This document shows, piece by piece, positions 46,427 through 55,719 of a stretch of DNA of 64,000 nt. The notes below the pieces were generated by a model. The model was not told where the DNA came from. It was given only the letters and a program-made list of their open reading frames with translations, and did no database searches. Within the stretch, counting starts at the first letter, position 1, and every line of letters starts with the position of its first letter. A program made the translations under genes and the position numbers. Source of the DNA: an uncultured Clostridia bacterium (GTDB lineage: Bacteria; Bacillota; Clostridia; Lachnospirales; Anaerotignaceae); assembly GCA_944384265.1 (NCBI GenBank), contig CALWSR010000016.1:1-64000 (forward strand), read 5' to 3'.

Positions 46427-47695
46427 ATGAGCGAAAGTAAACAACTAACCTGCGAAAAGTTTGGGCGGCTTATGACCATATTAGGGGTTGTGGTAGGAGC
46501 CATTGGCGCAATTTTAATCATTGCCAAAAATTCCATTAAAAATGCAGGGGGATTATCAGGCATTTGGCAGGAAATGTATGACCTGCCTTGGTTTATATTG
46601 CTTTTGGGCATTTTAATTATCATATTAGGCGCAGTCAGATGGAGAAAATACATAGGAGATAAAAGCTCTGTGATAGACACTTCACCAAAGGCCATCAAAA
46701 ATTTCCTGCTCAATAACGGTATTATATTGGCCCTTATACTTATGGTAATCGGCATTATGATTGCAGAGCATCGTTTTATGCAGGGACGTGTGTTGGTGGA
46801 TATTTTGGCACAGGCTTCTCCCAGAATGATTATTGCATTGGGCATTTGCTTTACATTGCTGATTGCAGGTACAGACCTTTCTGCCTGCCGTATGGTTGGT
46901 TTGGCGGCGGTTGTTTCTGCTTCCATGCTGCAAAACCCTGATTATGCAAATCGTTTTTTCCCGGATTTGCCCCAATTACCCGTATTTGTACCGATTATCA
47001 TTGCCATTGGTGTGTGTATGCTGTTTGGTTTGTTAAATGGTTTTTTGGTTGCAAAGTTTGATATGCATCCTTTCATTGCCACATTGGCAGTGCAGGTTAT
47101 TGTATATGGTGCCTGCTCACTGTATTTTGACCTGCCTCCAAACAATTCTCAGCCTATTGGCGGTATTCGCAGCGATTTTACAATTATCGGACAAAAAAGA
47201 TTTTTCCAAGATGAATTGGCGGCCATAAATGGCATTCCCATATTGATTCCCATTGCATTGGTGTTCATTGCCGTCATTTGGTTTGTATTAAACAAAACAG
47301 TGTTTGGAAAAAATGTGTATGCCATTGGCGGTAACAGAGAAGCGGCAGTGGTATCCGGTATCAATGTGTTTAAAACAATACTTTGCATTTTTGTATTGGC
47401 GTCTGCACTGTATGGTGTTGGCGGTGTATTGGAAGCAGCCAGAACAGCAGGTGCAACAAACAACTATGGCTTTGGATATGAGCTGGACGCCATTGCGGCC
47501 TGCGTAGTCGGCGGTGTATCTTTAAATGGTGGTGTGGGCAAGGTTTCCGGTATCATCATTGGTGTATTGATATTTACCATCATACAGTATGGTTTGCAGT
47601 TTATTGGCATCAATGCTATGTGGCAGCAGGTTATCAAAGGTATTATCATTGCTGTTGCCGTTGCCCTTGACCTTTCTAAATACAGAAGAAATTAA
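46427..47695 (+). CDS. mglC: Galactose ABC importer permease
   Basis: The 422-residue permease has about ten membrane segments and an unusually long N-terminal part (about 100 residues with two extra hydrophobic segments). The family text GTDLSACRMVGLAAVVSASM, NGFLVAKFDMHPFIATLA and GGNREAAVVSGINV is clear. It lies 30 bp after mglA and is followed by a strong terminator, closing the operon. Confidence 0.94.
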   Translation: MSESKQLTCEKFGRLMTILGVVVGAIGAILIIAKNSIKNAGGLSGIWQEMYDLPWFILLLGILIIILGAVRWRKYIGDKSSVIDTSPKAIKNFLLNNGIILALILMVIGIMIAEHRFMQGRVLVDILAQASPRMIIALGICFTLLIAGTDLSACRMVGLAAVVSASMLQNPDYANRFFPDLPQLPVFVPIIIAIGVCMLFGLLNGFLVAKFDMHPFIATLAVQVIVYGACSLYFDLPPNNSQPIGGIRSDFTIIGQKRFFQDELAAINGIPILIPIALVFIAVIWFVLNKTVFGKNVYAIGGNREAAVVSGINVFKTILCIFVLASALYGVGGVLEAARTAGATNNYGFGYELDAIAACVVGGVSLNGGVGKVSGIIIGVLIFTIIQYGLQFIGINAMWQQVIKGIIIAVAVALDLSKYRRN

Positions 47696-47707
47696 TGCCA
47701 TACATAG

Positions 47708-47750
47708 ACAGAATACTTTAAAAGCATATTTTGAAGTATTCTGTTTTTTT
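47708..47750 (+). terminator. Terminator of mglBAC
   Basis: ACAGAATACTT (47708-47718) and AAGTATTCTGT (47734-47744) form a perfect 11-bp stem followed by T6. Confidence 0.9.
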
Positions 47751-48057
47751 GTGAAAAAAAGTGTATGTAATTTGTTTTATAGTATGACATTGTGCTGAAC
47801 CAGTATGATAATAGTGATAATCGGTTTTATGGTATGTGTTACATTAATATGAAAAATGATATGGTATTGTTTCAAAACATAACAAGAGGATGCTGTTGCT
47901 TTCTCTGAAAGCAATGAAACAAATTACTTAGGGGATTGTCAATGCTTTTTCCTTTGTAGTCTATAAAAAAATATAGAGAGCTGATTTTTTTGTAAATAGA
48001 ATGTTTTTGGCTTTCTATTTAAAATAACAGAGGTATCATTGAGGAGGAAGGAATAGT
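47751..48057. other. Gap between mglC and the broken secreted-protein gene
   Basis: No gene is seen. The region ends with GAGGAGGAAGG, a strong ribosome site still intact before the pseudogene at 48058. No promoter was firmly identified. Confidence 0.55.
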
Positions 48058-48803
48058 ATGAACCCAAATAAAAAATAACTGCTGTTTTATCTGCTTTGAT
48101 AATATGTATGGTGTCTGTGCAGGCTTTTGCACTATGTATTCAGAAATAGATTGGCTTTCATTGGAGCAGGCATTTGAAAAAAAGGGCATTACAAGAAACG
48201 ATATTGTATTGGAAAGCGGGTTTACATTGGAAGCCACAACAGAAACCATTTCCAGCTATTTAGAAAGTTATGATGAATATGGTAATATCATAGAAAGCAC
48301 AAGCATGGAAAAAATAGATGGAATAGAAAAAAATATTATGATTCTCATGGAACTGTTTCAAAAGAAATCAATATAGAAAAAAGGGAAGGCAATACATTGT
48401 AAATCAGATATATTCTGATGGAACAGTGGCAGAAGAAAAATCCATGGAAAATAGAAATGATAATATAGAAAACCACCATGAAACACGAAAAGCAGCTTCT
48501 GTTAGCGGCACCGGAACAAAGACAGAAAGACACAAAGTAAAGGGAAGAAATGCACAGGGGAAATATTGGGCAGAGGCTCAATTTGATTTTGAAATGAGAT
48601 ATCAATAGGATTCTGACCGCAACATAGGGAAAATGACATATGCATATTGCAAAACAGTTGTTCCGGCTTTTACAAAAATGGATGATATTGGGAGATGAAA
48701 GCATTCTGCCTGGGCAAAATATATTGATTTATCTGGAAATGATAAAAAAAGTGATACTTATGAGGTGGATAAAAGAGGCAATATTACATTAACCGTAAAA
48801 TAA
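48058..48803 (+). pseudogene. Broken small secreted-protein gene, solo copy
   Basis: A strong ribosome site leads to ATG 48058 and MNPNKK, but the signal-peptide core (ITAVLSALIICMVSVQAFA) is in the next frame, so one base is missing in the A run. Later frames give FEKKGITRNDIVLESG, then KVKGRNAQGKYWAEAQFDF, then MTYAYCKTVVPAFTKMDD and the end YIDLSGNDKKSD...RGNITLTVK. At least two frameshifts and two internal stops (near 48606 and 48695) separate them. The pattern of signal peptide, beta-rich domain and GN-containing end matches the secreted proteins at 40206 and 41086. No membrane partner follows. Confidence 0.7.
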
Positions 48804-48814
48804 TATACAAAAAA

Positions 48815-49071
48815 ATCCTGTTATTTTTCATAGGCTTCAGGGTGTGGAAAAAGCCGACCTCCTGTCGTCAAAGGCTCATTTTATGCAAGGTAGACAAAAA
48901 GGATAAAGCAGGACCTCCATGGGCTAAAAGCCTTGAAACGCCTGCTTTTTCTTACCAAAAATAAATTCCGGCTGAGGCCTTCACTTCGTTTCTAACCCCC
49001 TTTTGTGGGCTTGAAAAAATATAAAATCTAGTTTTTCTACTATCTGAATCCTATCATTTTTGATAGGACTT
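48815..49071 (+). mobile_element. ~210-bp structured element, copy 1, between duplicated hairpins
   Basis: The interior 48838-49047 is homologous to the reverse complement of 62836-63040: shared words include TGGAAAAA, GTCAAAGGCTC, CCATGGGCTAAAAGCCTT, ACGCCTGCTTTT and AAAATATAAAATCTAGTTTTT. It is flanked by two versions of the same hairpin: 48815-48837 and 49048-49071, about 20 of 24 bases identical. The right one is a perfect TCCTATCA/TGATAGGA terminator with T7. The hairpin sequence differs from that flanking copy 2, as expected for a target duplication. No protein is encoded. Confidence 0.75.
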
Positions 49072-49248
49072 TTTTTATGCTATGCTTACAATGTTTAAGC
49101 AACGGGATTTCTCACAATGCCATGAAAAAAATAGAAATAAAGTTTTTGAGGTCTTTTTTATAATTTATGGTATAATAAATATAGAAAAGCAATGAAAAAT
49201 CATATCAACAATATTTTTGTTGTTTGTTTTATAAGGAGGGTTTATTTT

Positions 49249-49575
49249 ATGAAATTAGTTGTTGCAATCATACAGGATGATGATGCGGGCAATGTGATCA
49301 GCCATTTAAACGAAGAGGGCTTCCAGGTGACACGGTTATCCACAAAGGGCGGCTTTTTAAGAGCAGGCAATACAACCATACTGACCGGTGTGGAGGAAGA
49401 AAAAATACAAAATGTACTTCATATATTGGAAACCAACTGTAAAAGCAGAACACAGTTTACAACACTGCCTGCACCTTACGGCAGTGTCCATGGATTTATG
49501 CCAAAGCCCATTGAGGTCAGGGTGGGAGGCGCAACTGTATTTATATTAGATGTGGAACAGTTTTATAAATTTTAA
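49249..49575 (+). CDS. darA: Cyclic-di-AMP receptor, PII-like
   Basis: The 108-residue protein matches the YaaQ/DarA family: MKLVVAIIQDDDAGNV, TKGGFLRAGNTTIL and a conserved C-terminal beta strand region. The family forms PII-like trimers binding cyclic di-AMP. An upstream in-frame start at 49192 exists, but ATG 49249 has AAGGAGG upstream. It leads darA-holB-ricT-trmN6-rsmI, the order also seen near the Bacillus subtilis origin. Confidence 0.94.
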   Translation: MKLVVAIIQDDDAGNVISHLNEEGFQVTRLSTKGGFLRAGNTTILTGVEEEKIQNVLHILETNCKSRTQFTTLPAPYGSVHGFMPKPIEVRVGGATVFILDVEQFYKF

Positions 49576-49585
49576 GAGGAATACC

Positions 49586-50605
49586 ATGTATACATTTGAA
49601 GAAATCATAGGAAATGAATGGATTATCAAACAAATACAATATGCCATAGAAAAAAAACATATTTCTCATGCCTATGTGATACAGGGACAGCAGGGCATGG
49701 GCAAAAAGCTTTTGGCAAATACCATTGCCAAAACACTGCAATGCCAAAGGGGAGGCATCACTCCCTGCAATGAGTGCATTAGCTGTCGTACATTTGATAC
49801 AAAAAATCATACAGACGTATTTTATGTTTCCCCACAAAAGAAAAAGGTATTGGGCGTGGAGGATGTGAGAGAGCAAATCATTGAAAATATGCAAATCAAA
49901 CAATATCAATCTCCCTTTAAAATATTTATTGTAGAAAAAGCCGATACCATGACACAAGCGGCACAAAATGCCCTGTTAAAAACATTGGAGGAGCCTCCTG
50001 ACTATGGCATACTGTTGCTTTTGACAAGCAATATGGATGCTCTGCTGCCCACCATATTGTCCCGATGTGTTGTATGGAAGCTGCGGCCTTTGTCTGCCCA
50101 CGCAGTAGAAGGCTATCTTTTACAAAAGCATATGGCACAAAAGGAAGAGGCGGCTGTTTTTGCAGAATATGCCCAGGGCAGTATTGGAAAAGCCATTGAG
50201 ATTGCCTCCTCCGAAGCATTTTCTGCCATGAGAGAGGATGTGACTGCAAAAATATGCTCCTTGCAGCAAAAAAATTTGTCAGATGTGCTTTTTATGGCAA
50301 AGGAATTGGAGGTTTACAAAGAAAATCAGCAATTTTTGGATTTGATATATTTATGGTACAGAGATGTGCTTGCCTATAAAAAATGCAATGATATAAAATA
50401 TATTATACAAAAGGATAAAAAACACCATATTATGCAGCAGGCAAAGCAGGAGCAGGAGGATGCTATTGCAGAAAAAATAAATGCCGTTTGGCAGGCAAAG
50501 CAGCAGCTGGCTGTCAATGGCAATTTTCAGCTGACAATGGAAGTGATGCTTATGAAGCTAAAGGAGAGTTCAAGCAATGATAGAAATTGTAGGGATACGT
50601 TTTAA
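49586..50605 (+). CDS. holB: DNA polymerase III delta' subunit
   Basis: The 339-residue clamp-loader subunit has the P-loop-like GQQGMGKKLL, the zinc motif with Cys in CQRGGITPCNECISC, VEKADTMTQAAQNALLKTLE and a SRC motif (ILSRC). ATG 49586 has AAGAGGA upstream; an earlier in-frame codon lies inside darA. The end overlaps ricT by 29 nt. Confidence 0.93.
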   Translation: MYTFEEIIGNEWIIKQIQYAIEKKHISHAYVIQGQQGMGKKLLANTIAKTLQCQRGGITPCNECISCRTFDTKNHTDVFYVSPQKKKVLGVEDVREQIIENMQIKQYQSPFKIFIVEKADTMTQAAQNALLKTLEEPPDYGILLLLTSNMDALLPTILSRCVVWKLRPLSAHAVEGYLLQKHMAQKEEAAVFAEYAQGSIGKAIEIASSEAFSAMREDVTAKICSLQQKNLSDVLFMAKELEVYKENQQFLDLIYLWYRDVLAYKKCNDIKYIIQKDKKHHIMQQAKQEQEDAIAEKINAVWQAKQQLAVNGNFQLTMEVMLMKLKESSSNDRNCRDTF

Positions 50606-51443
50606 AAAAGCAGGAAAAATGTATTATTTTGACCCTGATGGCATGCAGCTGTCCAGAGGCAGCTTTGCCATAGTAGAAACAGCCAGAGGAATTGAATGCG
50701 GCCTGGTGATAAAAGAAAATACCCTTGTGCCGGAGCAAAGCATTGTACAGCCTCTAAAAAAGGTGCAAAGACAGGCCACAGAGCAGGATTTGGCATTGGA
50801 GGAAAAAAACAAAATAAGAGAAAAGGAAGCATTTGACATTTGTTTGGAAAAAATTGCCCAGCATCAATTAGATATGAAGCTCATTGATGCAGAAATCACA
50901 TTTGACCAAATCAAACTGATATTTTATTTCACATCTGACGGCAGAGTGGATTTTAGAGAGTTGGTAAAGGAATTGGCATCTATTTTTAGAATGCGCATTG
51001 AACTAAGACAGATTGGCGTGCGGGATGAGGCAAAAATGAGAAACGGCATAGGCATTTGCGGCAGAACATTGTGCTGTGCCACATTTTTGGGAGATTTTCA
51101 GCCTGTTTCCATTAAAATGGCAAAGGAACAGAGCTTATCTTTAAACCCCACCAAAATATCAGGTATTTGCGGCAGATTGATGTGCTGTTTAAAATATGAA
51201 GAGGATGTTTATGAGGAGTTGAACCAAAAGCTGCCAAATGTGGGGGATATCATTGAAACAGTGGATGGCTGCGGAGAGATACTTTCTACCAATGTGTTGA
51301 TGCAGACAGTAAAAGCGGCTGTGCGCAAAAAGGAAAATGACCCTCCTACCATTGGATTTTACAGTGTAGACGAAATTACAGTACTGAAGGTAAAAAAACA
51401 AAAAAAACAAAGGCCTGTTGTGGAGGAGGAATATGAAGAATAA
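50577..51443 (+). CDS. ricT: RicT/YaaT regulatory iron-sulphur protein
   Basis: The 288-residue PSP1-domain protein has the cysteine motifs GICGRTLCC and GICGRLMCC, as in Bacillus YaaT, part of the RicAFT complex that affects RNase Y, biofilm and sporulation. FTSDGRVDFRELVKELA is a conserved PSP1 stretch. It starts inside holB with AAAGGAG upstream. The C-terminus is Lys/Glu-rich. Confidence 0.93.
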   Translation: MIEIVGIRFKKAGKMYYFDPDGMQLSRGSFAIVETARGIECGLVIKENTLVPEQSIVQPLKKVQRQATEQDLALEEKNKIREKEAFDICLEKIAQHQLDMKLIDAEITFDQIKLIFYFTSDGRVDFRELVKELASIFRMRIELRQIGVRDEAKMRNGIGICGRTLCCATFLGDFQPVSIKMAKEQSLSLNPTKISGICGRLMCCLKYEEDVYEELNQKLPNVGDIIETVDGCGEILSTNVLMQTVKAAVRKKENDPPTIGFYSVDEITVLKVKKQKKQRPVVEEEYEE

Positions 51444-52176
51444 TATAGAAATCAAACCCCATGAAAGAGTGGATGATTTGCACAGAAATGGTTATTTGCT
51501 CATACAAGACCCAAAAAAATTCTGCTTTGGTGTAGATGCTGTGCTGCTTTGCGGATTTGCACAGGTGAAAAAGGGAGAAAGGGTATTGGATTTGGGTACA
51601 GGCACAGGTGTCATTCCCATATTATTGGAGGCAAAAACAAAGGGCAGTCATTTTACAGGCTTGGAAATACAGCAGGAAAGTGTGGAAATGGCAAAAAGAA
51701 GTGTGCTTTTAAACGGTTTGGAGCAGAAAATAACCATTGATGAGGGGGATATTAAGCAAGCAGCGATGCAATACGGCCGTCAGGTATTTGATGTGGTGAC
51801 AGCCAATCCACCTTATATGAATGATGGAGGAGGGCTGAAAAATGAATCTATGTCAAAAGCCATTGCCCGTCATGAGCTGCTTTGCACATTGGAGGATGTT
51901 CTTTTTGCCAGTGCAGAGGTGCTGAAGGTTGGAGGAAGGCTGTATATGATTCACAAGCCTCATAGGCTGGTAGAGATTATTGTGGAAATGAAAAAATATA
52001 AATTGGAGCCAAAAAAAATGCGGTTTGTTCATTCCTATCTGCAAAAACCACCTTCTTTGGTGTTGATAGAGGCAGTGAAGGGGGGAAGGGCCATGGTAAA
52101 GGTGGAGCCTCCTTTGCTTATCTATGAAAAGGATGGCAGCTACACAGAGGAAGTGAAAAAAATCTATTATGAATAA
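51433..52176 (+). CDS. trmN6: tRNA1(Val) adenine-N6 methyltransferase family
   Basis: The 247-residue class I SAM methyltransferase has the SAM loop VLDLGTGTGVIPIL and the adenine-methylating motif ANPPY near residue 117. FCFGVDAVLL is typical of the YabB/TrmN6 family. ATG 51433 with GGAGGAGG upstream is preferred over an earlier in-frame codon. It overlaps ricT by 11 nt in the conserved cluster. Confidence 0.92.
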   Translation: MKNNIEIKPHERVDDLHRNGYLLIQDPKKFCFGVDAVLLCGFAQVKKGERVLDLGTGTGVIPILLEAKTKGSHFTGLEIQQESVEMAKRSVLLNGLEQKITIDEGDIKQAAMQYGRQVFDVVTANPPYMNDGGGLKNESMSKAIARHELLCTLEDVLFASAEVLKVGGRLYMIHKPHRLVEIIVEMKKYKLEPKKMRFVHSYLQKPPSLVLIEAVKGGRAMVKVEPPLLIYEKDGSYTEEVKKIYYE

Positions 52177-52242
52177 ATGCTTTGACAAATAAAAAAAGCT
52201 ATATAAAACAGCTTTTATTCTGTCAATGGGAAGGAGGGAGCT

Positions 52243-53085
52243 ATGGCTGGAACAGTATATCTTTGTGCTACTCCCATAGGCAATTTAGAAGATATCAGCT
52301 TAAGAGTATTGCATATATTAAAAACAGTGGATTTTATTGCGGCAGAGGATACCCGCCATACATTACAGCTTTTAAACCACTTTCACATTGCCACGCCTAT
52401 GACAAGCTATCACGAGCATAACAAACAGACAAAGGGCAAAAAGCTTTTGGAAAGGGTGGAAAATGGGGAACATATGGCATTGGTGACAGATGCGGGTATG
52501 CCCGGTATTTCTGACCCGGGGGCAGATTTTGTAAAGCTTTGTTATGAAAAAGAAATTCCGCTGACAGTGGTGCCGGGAGCATCGGCAGTGATTACAGCAT
52601 TGGTGCTTTCAGGCTTGGATACCCGTCGGTTTGTGTTTGAAGGCTTTTTGCCCTCTGAAAAAAAACAAAGACGCATGATATTGCAGACACTGGAAAAAGA
52701 ACACCGCACCATTGTGCTTTATGAAGCACCCCACAGACTGCTGCATACATTGGAGGAGCTTTCAGATGCCTTGGGAGAACAAAGGACAGTGGCAGTTATA
52801 AAAGAACTGACCAAAAAATATGAGCAGGTAAGAAAGGATACCATAAAAGGGCAAATTGACTATTACAGCCAAAACCCTCCCAAGGGAGAGTTTGTGCTGG
52901 TCATAGAAGGCTTTTCCTTGGAGGAGCAAAAAAAGCAGCAGCAGCAAGGCTGGCAAGCATTATCTGTTTTAGAGCATATACAACAATATACAAAAAAGGG
53001 CATGACAGAAAAAGAAGCCATGAAGCAAGCTGCAAAAGACAGAGGTGTTTCCAAAAGAGACATTTATGCCGCCGCAAAAAAATAA
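52243..53085 (+). CDS. rsmI: 16S rRNA C1402 2'-O-methyltransferase
   Basis: The 280-residue protein belongs to the tetrapyrrole-methylase fold family. It shows LCATPIGNLEDISLR, AEDTRHT, LVTDAGMPGISDPG and VVPGASAVITAL. It 2'-O-methylates C1402 in the ribosomal P site. GGAAGGAGG precedes ATG 52243. A C-terminal helical domain (KGMTEKEAMKQAAKDRGVSK) is present, so it is full length. Confidence 0.95.
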   Translation: MAGTVYLCATPIGNLEDISLRVLHILKTVDFIAAEDTRHTLQLLNHFHIATPMTSYHEHNKQTKGKKLLERVENGEHMALVTDAGMPGISDPGADFVKLCYEKEIPLTVVPGASAVITALVLSGLDTRRFVFEGFLPSEKKQRRMILQTLEKEHRTIVLYEAPHRLLHTLEELSDALGEQRTVAVIKELTKKYEQVRKDTIKGQIDYYSQNPPKGEFVLVIEGFSLEEQKKQQQQGWQALSVLEHIQQYTKKGMTEKEAMKQAAKDRGVSKRDIYAAAKK

Positions 53086-53098
53086 AGGAGTGTAAAAA

Positions 53099-53596
53099 AT
53101 GGAAGAAATAGAACAAAAGGTATATCAAATATTGGAACAATTAGGCGTTTGCTACATAAAATATGACCACGAGCCTTTGTATACCATTGAGGCAGCAAAG
53201 GAGCTGGATGAAAAAATGGGATTTCCCATTTGCAAAAATTTATTTTTGTCCTCCAGACATCAAACAGAATTTTATCTGCTGTTTATGGAAGGGGGAAAAA
53301 AGTTTCACACAGGAAAGGTATCCAAACAGGTGGGGGTGCCTCGCATGACATTTGCAGGAGAAGAGCCTATGTGGGAATATTTAAAAATACGTCCCGGTGC
53401 TGTCAGTCCCTTGGGGCTTTTGTTTGATACAGAAAAAAGGGTGCAGTTTTTGATAGATGAGGCAGTGCTTTCCATGGAAAAGGTGGCAATGCACCCTTGT
53501 GTCAACACAGCAACCATTGTGATGGATACAAAGGACTTGCTCCAAAAGGTGCTGCCCTATTGTCAGCATGAAATAAAGGCAGTGACTTTGCCATGA
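53099..53596 (+). CDS. Prolyl-tRNA deacylase-like trans-editing protein
   Basis: The 165-residue YbaK/ProRS-INS family protein should hydrolyse mischarged tRNA-Pro, as ProXp-ala (PrdX) does. KYDHEPLYTIEAAKEL, KNLFLSSRH, the conserved Lys region KFHTGKVSKQVG and GAVSPLGLLFD are visible. AAAGGAG lies before ATG 53099. Its stop overlaps the next gene by ATGA. With alaX at 22801 the window holds two free-standing editing factors. Confidence 0.9.
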   Translation: MEEIEQKVYQILEQLGVCYIKYDHEPLYTIEAAKELDEKMGFPICKNLFLSSRHQTEFYLLFMEGGKKFHTGKVSKQVGVPRMTFAGEEPMWEYLKIRPGAVSPLGLLFDTEKRVQFLIDEAVLSMEKVAMHPCVNTATIVMDTKDLLQKVLPYCQHEIKAVTLP

Positions 53597-55005
53597 CACA
53601 GCTTTGGCAGGCATTGGAGGCCTATGCAAAATCAGCGGTCTATCCCTTTCATATGCCCGGGCATAAAGGGGGGAGATTGGGAGCGTTTTCCCATATGATG
53701 CAGCAGGATATTACAGAAATAGCAGGCTTTGACAATTTACACAGTCCTCAGGGCATTTTGCTGGAGGCCCAAAAAAGATGTGCCTCTGTTTTTGGAGCCG
53801 AGGAAAGCTTTTTTTTAATCAATGGCTCCACCGCCGGCATTTTGGCTGCAATGATGGCCTGCTGTGGAGAAAGGGAGGAAATCATACTATCTAGAAATTG
53901 CCATAGAAGTGTTTACAGCGGATTGGTATTTTCCGGTGCAAGGCCCGCTTATATACTGCCTGAAATGCTGAAGGGAAAAGAGTTTTTTGGAAGCATTACA
54001 CAAAAGCAGGTGCAAAATGCAGTAGAGATGCATCCCCATGCAAGGGCAGTTTTGCTGACAAGTCCCACCTATGAAGGCATTACATCAGACATTGAAAGCA
54101 TTGCTGCTTTTCTTCATGAAAAAAATATGCTTTTGATTGTAGATGAGGCCCATGGAGCCCATATGAAATTTCATCCCTTTTTTCCAAAAACAGCTTTGGA
54201 GCAAGGGGCGGATATTGTGATACAAAGCCTGCACAAAACACTGCCCAGCCCCACGCAAACAGCGGTGCTGCATATACAGGGAAAAAGGGTGGACAGAGCA
54301 AAAATCAAGCAGGCCCTTTCTATGATACAAACCTCCAGTCCCTCCTATCTTTTTTTGTCCGCCATGGATGCCTGTTGTCATTGGCTGGAGCGGCAGTGTC
54401 AAAGGGATTTTGAATGTTATGTAGAAAAATTGCAGTGGTTTTATGAAAGGACAAAAAATTTAGAACAGATTGCAGTGCTGCAAAAGGCAGGATTTGACAG
54501 AGACAGAGGTAAAATTGTATTGGAGCTGCCAAAAAAGAATATGACAGCAATGGAAATGAATGATATGCTGAGAAAACAGTTTGCAATCGAAATGGAAATG
54601 GCCTCCCTTTCATACAGCATTGCCATGACCAGTCCTGCCGATAGCAAAGAAGGATTTTTGGTTTTGGCAAAAGCCCTTGAAAAAATAGATAAACAGCTTT
54701 GTGAAGCAAAAAAAACCGTTTTTTTGGAAGATATGGTGCAGGAGCCTTCCCCAGTGATAAAAACAACACCCAGAGAAGCATATTTTGCCCCCAAAAAGGA
54801 AATTCTTTTTTTAGAAAGTGAAAATCATGTTTGTGCAGAATTTATCATACCATATCCCCCGGGCGCACCCCTTTTGGCCCCGGGAGAAGTGATTACAAAA
54901 GAAAAAATACAAAAAAGCATTCTATTGCAAAAAGCAGGCATTTGTTTTGTAGGCTGTCAGGATACTGCTTTAAAAACCATAGCAGTGCTGGCAGAGAGGC
55001 AATAA
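53593..55005 (+). CDS. Orn/Lys/Arg decarboxylase family PLP enzyme
   Basis: The 470-residue PLP-dependent decarboxylase begins with the family word FHMPGHKGGRLG. The PLP region has NGSTAGILAAMMA, VDEAHGAHMKFHP and the lysine in IQSLHKTLPSPTQTAVLH. A C-terminal domain (PYPPGAPLLAPGE) completes it. It is the short YaaO/SpeA-like type without the N-terminal wing domain of enteric decarboxylases. Substrate (Arg, Lys or Orn) cannot be decided. Its ATG overlaps the previous gene by 4 nt, so the two are coupled. Confidence 0.92.
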   Translation: MTQLWQALEAYAKSAVYPFHMPGHKGGRLGAFSHMMQQDITEIAGFDNLHSPQGILLEAQKRCASVFGAEESFFLINGSTAGILAAMMACCGEREEIILSRNCHRSVYSGLVFSGARPAYILPEMLKGKEFFGSITQKQVQNAVEMHPHARAVLLTSPTYEGITSDIESIAAFLHEKNMLLIVDEAHGAHMKFHPFFPKTALEQGADIVIQSLHKTLPSPTQTAVLHIQGKRVDRAKIKQALSMIQTSSPSYLFLSAMDACCHWLERQCQRDFECYVEKLQWFYERTKNLEQIAVLQKAGFDRDRGKIVLELPKKNMTAMEMNDMLRKQFAIEMEMASLSYSIAMTSPADSKEGFLVLAKALEKIDKQLCEAKKTVFLEDMVQEPSPVIKTTPREAYFAPKKEILFLESENHVCAEFIIPYPPGAPLLAPGEVITKEKIQKSILLQKAGICFVGCQDTALKTIAVLAERQ

Positions 55006-55022
55006 AAAGGAAGTGAGAAAAT

Positions 55023-55412
55023 ATGAAGGAATTGTTTAGCAGCTTTACCATATATGATTGGCTTTTGACAGCCATATTAGCCTATTTTGTGACAAGCATT
55101 GTGCTGAAAATAAGCAGCTTAAAGCAGAGCATTAAAAAAGTAAAGCAAAGACAAATGATATCCATGGATTATAAAATTGTAGACTTGGAAAGGCTTATGG
55201 CAAAATGCCGTGAATTATTTCCCATTGACACAGTATATTTTCAAGGTAGGGTGTTTCATAGAGGTATGAAAATCCGCATTACAACCATACAAAAAAAAGT
55301 GATTGAAGGAGAATTGATAGGAAAAAGCAAAATGGATTTGCTTTGTATCAGAACACAAAACCAAATCATTGCCCATGATTTGGATAAAATAGAGCAAATG
55401 GAGCAGCTATAA
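55023..55412 (+). CDS. Small membrane-anchored protein of unknown function
   Basis: The 129-residue protein has one N-terminal membrane segment (about 10-28, YDWLLTAILAYFVTSIVL), a basic coiled stretch, and a cytosolic beta-rich domain from about 60 on. AAGGAAG precedes ATG 55023. It lies 17 bp after the decarboxylase and is the last gene of the run, before a terminator. No family was recognised. Confidence 0.75.
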   Translation: MKELFSSFTIYDWLLTAILAYFVTSIVLKISSLKQSIKKVKQRQMISMDYKIVDLERLMAKCRELFPIDTVYFQGRVFHRGMKIRITTIQKKVIEGELIGKSKMDLLCIRTQNQIIAHDLDKIEQMEQL

Positions 55413-55423
55413 AAATATGTCAC

Positions 55424-55451
55424 AAAGGCGGGAGGATTCTCGCCTTTTTTT
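55424..55451 (+). terminator. Terminator after the darA-to-membrane-protein run
   Basis: AAAGGCGGGA and TCTCGCCTTT (55424-55447) form a stem with a 4-nt loop followed by T7 in total. Confidence 0.88.
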
Positions 55452-55665
55452 GAACAAGAAGTAGACTGTATACATGATATTTTTTTGACAATTTTAAACA
55501 AATTTTTATATTTATATAAAGATATCTTTACTATACTAGCTGTATTTGATATAGTTAAACTATCATTTTGAATAGGGGAGTGGTGTTGGATGTTTATCTT
55601 AGTAATGCCGGGATAGTCAGGCAAAACAAACGGTATTTTAAAATATCAATGAAAGTAATGATATA

Positions 55666-55694
55666 TTGACAGGTTTTGATGCAATCAGTATTTT
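55666..55694 (+). promoter_or_regulatory. Possible promoter of the chemoreceptor gene
   Basis: TTGACA (55666-55671), a 17-bp spacer and TATTTT (55689-55694) would start transcription just before the ribosome site. A second TTGACA lies at 55485. No riboswitch was identified in between. Confidence 0.45.
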
Positions 55695-55719
55695 TTATGT
55701 GTTTGGGGAGGAGCTTTTG

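Noticed and set aside
55560-55640. Cyclic-di-GMP riboswitch before the chemoreceptor
   Set aside because: A CAGGCAAAAC-like word is present, but the two conserved GEMM stems and loops are not.
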